Below are positions 1 to 8,890 of a stretch of 20,077 nt of DNA, in pieces. Position numbers and translations under genes: made by a program. The stretch covers positions 1 through 20,077 of the forward strand of contig JAUCBJ010006046.1 in the NCBI GenBank assembly GCA_032718475.1, given 5' to 3'. The stretch comes from Nemertoderma westbladi. Lineage: Eukaryota; Xenacoelomorpha; Nemertodermatida; Nemertodermatidae. Positions within the stretch are counted from its first letter, which is position 1; every line of letters begins with the position of its first letter. The notes under the pieces were generated by a model that made no database searches, had not been told where the DNA came from, and was given only the letters and a program-made list of their open reading frames with translations.

Positions 1-3000
1 GAACATCTGTTACTCGGTAACATAGGAAAATCGATTTGACGGGACAGAAAATCTGCTTTATTTAGCTTACCAGGTTGATAACGAACTGTATATTGATATT
101 CGGACAACTTTATAGACCATCTCTGCAAACGGCCTGGAAGTTGTTGTTTACTAGAAAGACACGTCAAAGGATTATGATCCGAAATAATAGTAAATGGTCT
201 ACCAAGTAAATAGAAGCGGAACTTGGTAGTGGCCCATACTAACGCAAGACACTCCAGTTCTGTAATACTCCATTTAGCTTCACTAACACTGATAGACCTG
301 GAAGCATACGCAATTACTTGATCAGATTGATAAAGAACAGCACCTAAACCTGATCCACTAGCATCAGTCTCAAGAAAAAATTCTGAATGAAAATCTGGAT
401 GCCCAAGAATTGGTGATGATGTTAAACGACATTTCAGCTCCAAGAATGCCTCTTCGCAATCAACTGTCCACAGGAAACGAACATTCTTCCGTAACAGCAT
501 ATTTAAAGGAGCTGTTATCTTACTATAGTCTTTAATAAACTTGCGATAAAATCCTGTAAACCCAAGAAAACTTCTCAACAGTTTTACACTAGTAGGCCTG
601 GGATAATTACACATGGCTGTAGCCTTCTCATGATCAACGTGTATACCTTTACTATCTATGATATGGCCCAGGAATTTAACACAGGAAGCCCCAAATACAC
701 ATTTGGCTGGTTTGAGTTTGAGTCCTATATCAGTAAGACTTTGCAATGTAACTTTAATTAACTCTAGGTGGGATTCCCAATCGTTTGAATATAAAATAAG
801 ATCGTCGAGATACACTAATGCATGGGTAATATCCTCAATAGCAAGCTGCATTAGTCTCTGGCAAGTTGCCGGGGAACTTTGTAAACCAAAAGGAAGGCGT
901 AAGAATTCGTAGTGTCCCCATGGTGTAACAAAGGCAGTCTTATGTGTGTCTGCAGGATCAAGTGGTATTTGCCAAAACATCCAACAGAAGTCGAGGGCTG
1001 TGAAATATTTAGGAGAAGATGCCCCAATTTCCGATAACATTTCGTCTACCCGGGGTAAGGGCCAAAACTGCGGAACTGAAACCGAATTGAGGCCACGTAA
1101 ATCAACCGCTAACCTCCATCCACCATCTGACTTCTTAACTATAACAATAGGGGCAGCCCATTCACTAACACTGGGACGTATAACCCCAATTTCCTGCATT
1201 TTTGTTAAACGCTGTTTTAACTGTGGTCGTATGGCTATAGGTACAGCATAAGGTTTCTGACGAACAGGTGTTGCCCCTTCCTTTAATTGAATGTTATGAG
1301 TAATTTTTCCAGTTTTGCCTATATCGTATTCACCCTTAGAAAAAGTATCAGGGAAATTGGAAGCAATATTAATTATATCAGCACGTTGTTTGTCAGTTAA
1401 ATGGTCCAATTTCAGCTCCTTATTAAAAAAATCAACCTTTTCTGCATTTTCATCAGGGTCATCATCATCAATGACATTATCAATTTGATCAACTGACACT
1501 ACATTGGGTGAGGTCTGATTTTGGTCTAAGCAAGTAAAACATGCTATACGTTGTTTCTCATATACCGTCACTGGGAAGTCATTCACGTTCATTATTTGAA
1601 CAGGTACAGTACTATTGTTATTAACACTTGAATCAAATACACTTTTAGCTGTCATAATTTGAGTTTTAGACCTAGTCACTGGTTCTAATACAATAGGTGT
1701 AGTTGGTCTAACAGCTGACTTAAATTGCCCTTCTATAATAGCATGTGCATTTGGGGGTATGACGACACGTTTACTACTAATGATGGATGTTGTAGCCCAG
1801 TACGTATGAGACGCGTTTTGGTTATCACTGACAACAGGTTGGTTGGAAAAATAAACACATTCACCATTACTTAAACGTAAACAACAATTAAAAACATCAA
1901 TAACCGCTCTACTAATATCAAGGAAATCAGAGCCTAAAACAATAAATGTTTCGCTATGAGATAAACCTGTTAATGATAAATCCACCACATCAAAAGTTAC
2001 TTGTATAGAAAATGACGGGGTAATAAAAACACGGGTTGTAATTTCACCTAAAACCTTAAGTGAACCACCTAAACCTTGAACTGAATCCGTTCTACTAGGC
2101 TGTATAGTAACATTTGGAGCCACTTTACTAACATCAATCATACTATAATCTGAACCACTATCTAGTAAACTTAAAATTTTACCACTATTAAACTCCGAAA
2201 TCGAAACTTGTATACACCGACTCGATTTATTTCTACGGCTGGTAGTGGCATTGCTTTGTGGTTGTGTACGTGTAAATTGTGGGGTTGGAGGCTGTGATTG
2301 GTTTTGCCAATTAGGTTGGGGGCTGTAATTCCCATTGAAATTTGAGCGTTTATTAGGGCAGTTGGGGCGAATGTGACCTGGTTCCCCACAATTGTAACAC
2401 GTAACCCCATAATTAACTGACCTACCATGAGTACCGGTACCTACTATTGGCACGTTATTATCAACATTACTACGATAATTATTATTATCAACATTACCAC
2501 GATAATTATTATTATCAACATTACCACGATAATAATTATTGTCAACATTACCACGATAATAATTATTATTATCCCGAAATCGATACGGCCTACTTGTATT
2601 ACTGATATTTCTGTCGGTTAATCTGCTCGGATCCCTTCCAGTAGAACCACAACTAGCCAGTTTTAAACTAGCCATTTCTCGCTGTAGTTGGTCAACTTGA
2701 TCGTAGAGATGCGCTGTGGGTGTCGATTGATTTTTAAGTAAACCGCGGATTTCATCCATATCCTTTTCTAGTTTATCGGTATTCGTAACGCCCTTATGGT
2801 CACCACATTGTAACCGTAATTGGCGGGGATTACTCCAAGATTCCCGCTCACTATTATCAGATTCTCGTTCATGGTTTCTATTATTGCGATGTAGCTCGAT
2901 CCTTCTAGCTCGCTGGACCGCGGTTTCGAAATCTGGCGGCTCAATCATGCGTAGCGTATCTGATAAATCCTCCGTTATTCCTCCATAGAATATCTGTAGA

Positions 3001-3575
3001 AGTAAGTCACTGCGTTGATCAGCCGCCATGTTCGGTAAAGCTTTAGAAGCAAGTGACTTTAAACGTTCAACATAAACATCAATAGGCTCCATTGGTAACT
3101 GTTTGCAGTTGAGCAATCGTGGATAATAGACACCCCTATCCTGAGCTCCGAAATAATTACGCAACGCATCTCTAACTGTATTAAAGTTTTCTTGGCCGGC
3201 TAGCGGAATTTCCTCCAATAACCGTAACGCTCGTCCCCCCAAGTAGGCTCCAATTGCCCTTCCCTTTACGTCATTATCCCACTCATTTAATCGAGATATT
3301 CGATTAAACGATTCTAACCATTCATCAATATCGCCAGCACCGGTATACGTAGTCGGTTGTTTATGGAAGTGTGCCATATTTCGGTTTTGAATAGGTTGTC
3401 CCAAAACCGGTACCGGTACTTGTAATCTCTCTAAGTCTAATTGCTGTTCAGTTCTAGGTAGGCCTACTCGTTGTACTGGTAGCGCTGGTTCTTCTTCACC
3501 CAGTTCTGGTATTCCTCGTAATACCGGTAATAATTTTCTGGCACGATTTGGTTTTCCCGGGAAATTCCGTCGCAT
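1..3575 (-). CDS. gag-pol: Ty3/gypsy gag-pol polyprotein, 3' part missing at window edge
   Basis: A single uninterrupted minus-strand frame of 1191 codons starts at ATG 3575-3573, directly after an in-frame TGA, and is still open at the window edge. Order: capsid-like gag region (about residues 75-190, with DEWLESFNRI and W-D-N-D-V-K motifs as in retrotransposon gag); asparagine-rich repeats; CCHC zinc knuckle C393-X2-C396-X4-H401-X4-C406; aspartic protease with D472-S-G and LGSDFL near residue 548; reverse transcriptase with catalytic D862 and Y922-L-D-D; RNase H beginning ETDASGSG with D1071 and ending near NKADFLSRQ. Integrase should lie beyond the left edge. Gag and pol share one frame with no frameshift or stop, so they would be made as one polyprotein. 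The block around D862 reads LDFCWMFWQIPL where most gypsy elements have a form of LDLxSGY/FxQI; this may be a clade trait or a mutation. Function: reverse transcription and replication of the element via an RNA intermediate. The intact frame suggests recent activity. Confidence 0.95.
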   Translation of the reverse strand, partial: MRRNFPGKPNRARKLLPVLRGIPELGEEEPALPVQRVGLPRTEQQLDLERLQVPVPVLGQPIQNRNMAHFHKQPTTYTGAGDIDEWLESFNRISRLNEWDNDVKGRAIGAYLGGRALRLLEEIPLAGQENFNTVRDALRNYFGAQDRGVYYPRLLNCKQLPMEPIDVYVERLKSLASKALPNMAADQRSDLLLQIFYGGITEDLSDTLRMIEPPDFETAVQRARRIELHRNNRNHERESDNSERESWSNPRQLRLQCGDHKGVTNTDKLEKDMDEIRGLLKNQSTPTAHLYDQVDQLQREMASLKLASCGSTGRDPSRLTDRNISNTSRPYRFRDNNNYYRGNVDNNYYRGNVDNNNYRGNVDNNNYRSNVDNNVPIVGTGTHGRSVNYGVTCYNCGEPGHIRPNCPNKRSNFNGNYSPQPNWQNQSQPPTPQFTRTQPQSNATTSRRNKSSRCIQVSISEFNSGKILSLLDSGSDYSMIDVSKVAPNVTIQPSRTDSVQGLGGSLKVLGEITTRVFITPSFSIQVTFDVVDLSLTGLSHSETFIVLGSDFLDISRAVIDVFNCCLRLSNGECVYFSNQPVVSDNQNASHTYWATTSIISSKRVVIPPNAHAIIEGQFKSAVRPTTPIVLEPVTRSKTQIMTAKSVFDSSVNNNSTVPVQIMNVNDFPVTVYEKQRIACFTCLDQNQTSPNVVSVDQIDNVIDDDDPDENAEKVDFFNKELKLDHLTDKQRADIINIASNFPDTFSKGEYDIGKTGKITHNIQLKEGATPVRQKPYAVPIAIRPQLKQRLTKMQEIGVIRPSVSEWAAPIVIVKKSDGGWRLAVDLRGLNSVSVPQFWPLPRVDEMLSEIGASSPKYFTALDFCWMFWQIPLDPADTHKTAFVTPWGHYEFLRLPFGLQSSPATCQRLMQLAIEDITHALVYLDDLILYSNDWESHLELIKVTLQSLTDIGLKLKPAKCVFGASCVKFLGHIIDSKGIHVDHEKATAMCNYPRPTSVKLLRSFLGFTGFYRKFIKDYSKITAPLNMLLRKNVRFLWTVDCEEAFLELKCRLTSSPILGHPDFHSEFFLETDASGSGLGAVLYQSDQVIAYASRSISVSEAKWSITELECLALVWATTKFRFYLLGRPFTIISDHNPLTCLSSKQQLPGRLQRWSIKLSEYQYTVRYQPGKLNKADFLSRQIDFPMLPSNRC
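2462..2569 (-). repeat. In-frame 27-bp minisatellite within gag
   Basis: Four consecutive 27-bp units begin at 2462, 2489, 2516 and 2543. Because 27 is a multiple of 3, the array keeps the gag frame and encodes a repeated nine-residue unit of the form YRGNVDNN(N/Y), just upstream of the CCHC zinc knuckle. It forms an asparagine-rich flexible linker. Copy-number change here would alter gag length without breaking the frame. Confidence 0.9.
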
Positions 3576-3666
3576 TCAACCCAACAGACTTTAGCCTACT
3601 TCAGTACCGGTACTTTAGCAGAAACACCGTGAAGTTATCCATTTAATTCATGGAATATCTTTCATC

Positions 3667-3683
3667 TCCCGGACGAGCCCCCA
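3667..3683 (-). other. Primer binding site, tRNA-Pro type
   Basis: The minus strand reads TGGGGGCTCGTCCGGGA. This equals the first 17 bases of the proline-tRNA primer binding site known from murine leukaemia virus; the 18th base differs (G here, T there). It sits two bases after the LTR end (CTTACA-TA-TGGGGG) and about 90 nt before the gag ATG, as expected for the start of minus-strand DNA synthesis. The position and the TGG start make the assignment strong. That the primer is tRNA-Pro in this host is an inference. Confidence 0.85.
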
Positions 3684-3685
3684 TA

Positions 3686-4486
3686 TGTAAGCCGGGTTTT
3701 CAGAATAATAATAAGAGTCCGACAGTCCGATAGTATATTATTATCCACAATAAGGCCAAAACACAAATATAAGTAAAATCAGAAAATAGTAGGATACCAT
3801 ACCGGTAGTACCTACAGTGCAGTATAACAGTATAAACAACAGACAGACAGACCAAGAACTACTACTGTCCTACACGTACACCGCGTATGAATATTTCTTA
3901 ATATATCTAATAAAAAGGTAGTACGGCGGTTGTATATCATATCTCACATCTACTGTATCTAAGAAAAAGGAAAATGTAGTACGTAGTACGGCGGTTATAT
4001 CTCATATCTCACATACGTTGTTTTATTCCAAAAGTGTAACATTACGAAACAACTACTTAAGAAACACTGCATGTAAATTTTTGTTGTCAAGTAAAGTGTA
4101 CATTTTTTGAAATTACTCAAATGTTACAATTATTGAATTATAGAAAGAATATTTAAGACTACTTCAATGGCCTACAATACAGTAGTAGTAGACTACATAC
4201 TACGTAATGTGGTCCTATACGTCTATGCTACAGATACGGTATGTCTGAATGAATAATGACTAGCTGTATGTTAAGTTATGTTATTAATATCGCCAGAATA
4301 ACAATAAAATATTAATTTTTGCACATGTACGTACACGTACAGTATAGGCCTAGTAAAATAAAATGAACACATATCTGGCAAAGTACGCTAATAAGCGTAT
4401 GTCTATGTACTATTGTAATAAAAATAATGGTATTCAGGTAAAATTAGTAAAATAATTAAAATTATAGTTTATTTACAGTACTTACA
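3686..4486 (-). repeat. 5' LTR of the gypsy element (outer boundary uncertain)
   Basis: The inner edge is fixed by the primer binding site: the minus-strand LTR ends ...CCCGGCTTACA at 3686. The outer edge is tentative (4486, giving about 800 bp, or 4562, about 880 bp). Both are CTTACA sites that would pair with the TGTAAG inner end. The sequence is AT-rich, with a directly repeated block at 3918-4014 and no coding potential. It should hold the element's promoter and polyadenylation site, but I could not place either with confidence. Confidence 0.55.
3918..4014. repeat. Duplicated 32-33 bp block inside the LTR
   Basis: The word GTAGTACGGCGGTT followed by an ATATCTCATATCTCACAT-like tail occurs at 3918-3950 and again at 3983-4014, with a few differences. 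It resembles the duplicated enhancer-like blocks found in many LTRs, but a role here is only a guess. Confidence 0.7.
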
Positions 4487-4562
4487 GTTGGTGCATGTTA
4501 ATTATTATAAAAAAATGAAATTACAGTAAAATTAAATTAAAAACCGGCAAAGCATACTTACA

Positions 4563-4995
4563 GTAGGTTCAAGGGCTTCAACAACATACAGTACTAAAGG
4601 CAAACATATTAATAAGGGACAATATTACAATACTCTATACTATAGGATACAACACAACAATACGTAGTTATACGGAACATAAATTTGGTACCGTAGGTAG
4701 TACCGTATGTCGCATAAGTAAAATATTACTGCTGAAATAAAACGCGCAAAGTAAAGTAACTACAAAAGATATGAAAACAATTAAACATAAAAAAACACTA
4801 TTTTAAGATTTAACACAAAAAAATGTTTTTTTGGGATTGAAAAAATGAAAATAATAGGTACTGTAGCTAGATTTTAATAAAGATATCGTTGTATCCGAAA
4901 GATATCGCTTTTGCTACTGCCACTTTGGCGCACAGGAGTATCACTATATATTCATTTTAAGGGACATTTCGCAGTCTAGTCTATATTTGAATATG
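4563..4995. other. AT-rich spacer, no gene seen
   Basis: This stretch lies between the probable LTR outer end and the LINE remnant. It is AT-rich with frequent TACAGTA-like words. I see no coding, RNA or repeat structure beyond low complexity. Part of it could belong to the LTR if the true outer boundary lies further right than assumed. Confidence 0.5.
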
Positions 4996-4999
4996 CTCA

Positions 5000-5725
5000 A
5001 TCATGGAGTATGGAGTACCAAGGGTATTACGTGCATTACATTAACAACACTTTCCGGTAATGGTAAAGGATTCCAAATGTTTACAACGCTGTCTGCAAAG
5101 TTGTTGCGTGTTAGCATAGGTGGAGTTAGGAACGAAACTGGAAGAAATTACTAAAATCAATTTTGTCAATCCCGTTGATAAACTTGTATGTTGTTATAAG
5201 GTCGGTTACTGGGCTAGTACACGGCGATATATTAATGTCGGTAGTTTGAGTGCAAGTAGTCGGTTTTCATATGACAACTCAGCCAGTGATAGTACAACTG
5301 TACAAGGCGAGTGACCACACGGTGTTGTACTTGTTCAAGACGTTTAATATTTATCATGTCGGAGGAATGGCGAACAAACAACTGTGTCGTATTCAAGGAG
5401 AGGAAGAACAGGGGATTTGTATAACAGGGTCAGAGGGTAAACATCGGAGCTTCCAAATATGTAAAAGTTCTTCGTATTAAATGTACGACTCGCATGGCGC
5501 GGGCTGCAGTCTTTGTGCAGTGAGCTGTGATGCTGTGAAGGACAAGTCTGGTGTAAATGTAATTCCAAAATCACGTTCCTCGGTTGCCGATAAAAGTGTC
5601 CGTCCATACATTGTGTAAAAAGTTGCTTGGGGATTTCTAGAACATAGATGCATGCATGATCTTGCACTTGGAGTCATTGAACTGTAATTTCCAATGGTTA
5701 CACATGTGTGTCGGCAATAAATTGT
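5000..5725 (-). pseudogene. Decayed CR1/L2-like LINE reverse transcriptase, C-terminal half
   Basis: Read on the minus strand in shifting frames, the fragment gives in correct order the landmarks of the RT palm/thumb and C-terminal region of the Jockey/CR1/L2 group: a remnant of the FADDT box (near 5708-5724), WKLQFNDSKCKIMH (5693-5652), EERDFGITFTPDLSF (about 5590-5540), RRTFTYLEAPMF (about 5480-5435), LLYKSPVLPLLEYDTVV (about 5430-5380), LEQVQHRVVTRL (near 5340-5300), LSYENRLLALKLPTLIYRR (about 5285-5225), TYKFINGID (about 5190-5165) and SVVNIWNPLPLPESVV (about 5090-5045). Frames change at least four times. One break is visible as a 4-bp tandem duplication (ATGC) at about 5648-5655, between KCKIMH and HLCSRNP. 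About 35-40 residues expected between FADDT and WKL are missing. It is a dead, 5'-truncated copy. Short ORFs on both strands here are pieces or shadows of it. Confidence 0.85.
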
Positions 5726-6110
5726 TTCATTATCAATAGTGCCATAGCCATAGTATAAGTCGTTTTGTTTTATTCACTGTTCTGTTCAACTTCATTCTGT
5801 CTGCCTGTTTTATTATATGTGCAGTTTTATTTATACGCTTCTATGACAGCGGTGTCTCCATCCAAATAATATAATACAGTAATATAATATAAATATAGCT
5901 TATACAATACAGCAATATTATGTAAATAAATAAACTGACATGACCAATAGCAATAATGACTGATCAGCTGATAGCTGGAACTGTGATAGCCTACCTGCCA
6001 ACTGCATAACAGCATTTAAGGTTAAATACGTAAATAAATGACCAGTTGCTGTCAGCCAGTGCCTGAGTGCTGCATTGTGAGTTTCCTTTCTGCCTCCTGC
6101 ATGGCCAGTT
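5726..6110. other. AT-rich region without recognised gene
   Basis: It holds a short run of alternating AT words (about 5867-5925, forms of TAATATAATACAG) and otherwise nothing I can assign. Two small minus-strand ORFs overlap here but have low-complexity, unfamiliar products. Confidence 0.5.
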
Positions 6111-6186
6111 GTTATTGTGTTGCTGTGCTGTTGGTCTGATGAACGCATGTCTGCTGTCTCAGTCTCACTCTGTCACTGTCTGCCTG

Positions 6187-6470
6187 GTGCTAGGTTCGGC
6201 GGATTTCTGCGCCAGGCAAATATGTACGCCGGGTGTGCTGGGCTGATTCCTGCTCCGGCGCCGGGTCAATTTCTGCAGCGTCGACGCCGGGAATATTTCG
6301 ACGCCTGCTGCGCCGAGCGCAGCATCTCTACCATTGCCAGTGCTCCGCCGGCTACGCCGGCATAGCACTTCTCTGCGCCGACCCTTCCGGCTCAATGCCC
6401 GGCGTAGCACATTTCTGCGCCAGCTCCCGGCGCAAGTTCTAGTGCTGCGCCGAACGTGCTCGGCGTACAT
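6187..6470. repeat. GC/CpG-rich patch of degenerate repeats
   Basis: This is a sharp switch from AT-rich DNA to a block dense in GCCGGC, GGCGCC and CTGCGCC words. TTCTGCGCC occurs at 6205 and 6413, with TCTGCGCC at 6372. Two near-copies of a roughly 42-bp unit start at about 6361 and 6403, each with CCGGC(A/G)TAGCAC followed by TCTGCGCC and a CCGG end. GCCGGC and CGTCGACG palindromes also occur. All three frames stay fairly open on both strands, which explains several overlapping ORFs; none has a recognisable product. It looks like an old GC-rich minisatellite or a fragment of a GC-rich mobile element. Confidence 0.65.
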
Positions 6471-6828
6471 GTAAAACTTTTCAATAGGGCCTCCACTATA
6501 TATGCCATACATGTAGGCCTACCATACCTGCACCGGTGCTCACTACAGACTGTGGAGATAGCTACCGGCAAGAGGTGTTTGGTATATAGTTTTAGTCAGT
6601 AATGGCATACAGCAACTACTGACTTTATGATTTCATCAAGTTCATCAAACCAGGCTGACGACTCAGCCCTTTAATTAATTGCAGCGGGATTGGATAATTT
6701 ATTAATTAATTTGGGGAACTTTACTAATTAGTAAAATCGTTAATTAGTTTGATTCAAAAGATTTTAGAGTAATTATCATTTGTAAAATAGTAAACCGCTT
6801 TGATACACCTTGTGAATAAGGATTTGGG
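6471..6828. other. Intergenic, TAATTAAT-rich, no gene
   Basis: It contains several TTAATTAATT words and the short palindrome ACTAATTAGT. No coding or RNA feature could be supported. Confidence 0.5.
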
Positions 6829-6854
6829 GGCGGGGGGGACAAAGCCCCCCCGCC
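6829..6854. repeat. Perfect G/C hairpin
   Basis: GGCGGGGGGG (6829-6838) and CCCCCCCGCC (6845-6854) are perfect inverted arms of 10 bp around the loop ACAAAG. In RNA this would be a very stable stem; in DNA, a cruciform or a slippage site. No flanking U-tract or gene suggests a terminator role. Confidence 0.85.
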
Positions 6855-7310
6855 AATTCCCACCCACCACACACATATCAGAGTACTTCCCATTGAATGA
6901 TTGATTGACATTTTATAACAGTCGTTCAGTGCAGTAGTTGGCTAGATTTGATAAGCGCCGCTGTCCCATAGGGCTAATGTAAAAATACTCTCTCTTGGAA
7001 AACGATTTTCTGAGTAGATACACTTGGAACCAAATGTCCCAATGTGGGTCCAGGGGAATGGATAATTAAATTCGTACTGTATCATTTCCACACATTGCAG
7101 ACCAAATGAAAAACCAATGACAACTACACGTCTTACAAAAACGCAGCCATTATGGGTTCAGATTACTGCTGTCTAAGCATGTTTTATAAGGACCAGTTGA
7201 ATTACTGGGAATTTAGAAAAACATGCATATGTAACCTCCGTATCTTCAATTGCCTTTCCCTCTAATGTAAATCAAAATTACGGGTCAATTTACCGCAGGC
7301 AAAATCAATT
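6855..7310. other. No recognisable feature
   Basis: This is moderately AT-rich sequence. I found no ORF with a recognisable product, no repeat longer than a few bases and no RNA-gene motif. Confidence 0.5.
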
Positions 7311-7311
7311 G

Positions 7312-7366
7312 TCTGACAGGACATTCCTGTCAGACAGGAATGACCTGTCAGACAGGAATGACCTGT
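7312..7366. repeat. Tandem palindromic repeat (CCTGTCAGACAGG)
   Basis: CATTCCTGTC-A-GACAGGAATG at 7322-7342 is a perfect odd palindrome with 10-bp arms. Its second half is followed by a further GACCTGTCAGACAGGAATG copy, so the block is both tandem and self-complementary. Several alternative hairpins can form from it. Confidence 0.85.
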
Positions 7367-7665
7367 AATATAGGAAATATAGGTTTTCTTTTTGGAGTTA
7401 TTACAGCCCTGGTGACTAAATGAGAAAACAAACAGGTTCTTTATTATCAATTAATTTCTGCCACTAGGGCCATCTTCAGGATATAAATCAAACAAAACAG
7501 ACGGAAACCACACCGACTACATACAGTTGCTTATATTTACTTACATGCTACAATAAAAAAATACAAAAATAGGCCTAGGTATAAGTACTACAAAAAACCG
7601 TAACCGCAACCAACTACACCACAGTGGTCATGTAGTGTTAGAAGCAGTTAGAAGCAAAACGTGTG

Positions 7666-7685
7666 GATTTAATATAGCACTGTAT

Positions 7686-7716
<31 letters not shown>

Positions 7717-7755
7717 GGGGTGGGGGGGGGGGGGGATACAGTGCTATATTAAATC
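7666..7755. repeat. Poly-C/poly-G foldback with perfect 20-bp ends
   Basis: The left arm GATTTAATATAGCACTGTAT (7666-7685) is followed by 26 C (7686-7711), AAT, then G6-T-G14 (7715-7735), and the exact reverse complement of the left arm (7736-7755). The whole 90 bp folds into one hairpin. It could be a real inverted duplication of a poly-C site or an assembly/sequencing fold-back. The 12-mer AGCACTGTATCC recurs alone near 12722. Confidence 0.9.
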
Positions 7756-8133
7756 GCATATAATATATATTATATGTTAATAAATTCACAAAGAAGAATA
7801 GACTGACACGACGGTTTTCAATATCTGTGCGAATGTTTATTCCCTTAGCATTCTCATTGCTGCTTCTATCAGTCTATACTATGTTAGTGCCATATACCGT
7901 AGCAACCAACAACATTCTATAGCCAGGTTGGTGGAAAAGCCGTTCAAAAATAAATCACGGTTGGTTAGATTTCTAAGCGGCGTCAAGAAGAGTTATGGTT
8001 AATAGATACTGCACTGTTGACGCATCCCGGGGCTGGCGGACACCGCGGCTGTCACTCATCCTGGACCTGTCCTGCATTGTTTATTTTACAAAAGGTAGCG
8101 GCAGCCACACTCTTTAAATCACTTATATTTAAG
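7756..8133. other. No recognisable gene
   Basis: Unique-looking sequence with one small GC-rich stretch near 8020-8060. A 79-codon plus-strand ORF starts here but runs into the AACGTT repeats and has no recognisable features; I do not call it a gene. Confidence 0.5.
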
Positions 8134-8191
8134 CCCTGCAAACATTTTGACGTTAATTTAACGTTAATTTACGTTAATATTCTACCATTCC

Positions 8192-8373
8192 AACGTTATT
8201 TTTTAACGTGCCCTTACGTTAAATTAACGTATTATTGGCCGGGGTTACTACGTTAAAAATATACATAAATTGTACTCAAATCATACTAATTAACTCATGT
8301 CTGAAAATAACGTTAACTGCCGTATATTGTGAACGTTATTTTTTAACGTGCCCTTACGTTAAATTAACGTATT
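8192..8373. repeat. AACGTT-rich module with 42-bp exact direct repeat
   Basis: A 42-bp sequence beginning AACGTTATTTTTTAACGTG is identical at 8192-8233 and 8332-8373. The first copy continues into a 31-bp word (8223-8253, core ATTGGCCGGGGTTACTACGT) that recurs exactly at 8891-8921, on the far side of the 25-bp array. The modules look like duplicated subterminal sequences of the element. Confidence 0.9.
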
Positions 8374-8465
8374 GAAATTGAAGACGTATTTATTCATACA
8401 TATGAATATTTTCAAATATAGCACAACATATAAGGAATATTCGATGTCGATGTTGCAATATGTGG

Positions 8466-8890
8466 AATAACTCTGACTGATAAAATATGCGGAACAAATG
8501 AAACTGACTGGTAAAATATACGGAACAACTGACTGGTAAAATATACGGAACAACTGATGATAAAATATACGGAGCAACTGACTGATAAAATATACGGAGC
8601 AACTGACTGTTAAAATATACGGAACAACTAACTGATAAAATATACGGAGCAACTGACTGGTAAAATATACGGAACAACTGACTGGTAAAATATACGGAAC
8701 AACTGATGATAAAATATACGGAACAACTTACTGGTAAAATATACGGAACAACTGATGATAAAATATACCGTTCAACCGACTTATTAATTACTTACAACTG
8801 ATAAAATATACGGAGTAACTGACTGATAAAATATACAGAACAACTGACTAATAAAATATACGGAACAACTGACTGATGAAATATAAAACG
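8466..8890. repeat. 25-bp tandem array (about 16 copies)
   Basis: Units of the form AACAACTGACTGGTAAAA plus TATACGG, mostly 25 bp, with 24-bp variants in which GACTGG is replaced by GATGA. One interruption lies near 8770-8800. Two overlapping minus-strand ORFs with repeated PYILPVSCSVYF-like products are only translations of the repeat. The array sits between the two copies of the 31-bp module. Confidence 0.92.

Larger units (their letters stand above)
1..4486 (-). mobile_element. Ty3/gypsy LTR retrotransposon, 5' portion (LTR, PBS, gag-pol)
   Basis: The minus strand carries, in the correct order, an LTR, a primer binding site, a leader of about 90 nt and gag-pol. The 3' part (integrase and 3' LTR) is outside the window. 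The right boundary is not certain: two CTTACA sites, ending at 4486 and 4562, could each be the outer LTR end, because the inner LTR end reads TGTAAG on the plus strand. The 3' LTR would settle this but is not visible. Confidence 0.85.

Noticed and set aside
6117-6512. Overlapping ORFs on both strands in the GC-rich patch
   Set aside because: GC-rich sequence has few stop codons, so open frames on both strands are expected; products are arginine/alanine-rich and unfamiliar.
8359-8677. Minus-strand ORFs of 95-97 codons with repeated YFISQLLRIFY-like products
   Set aside because: They are the 25-bp array read in frames; 25 is not a multiple of 3 and no promoter or start context supports them.
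8466-8890. CTGATGA words inside the 25-bp array as hammerhead cores
   Set aside because: No stem II pairing and no GAAA follows at the right distance; the word comes from the 24-bp unit variant.
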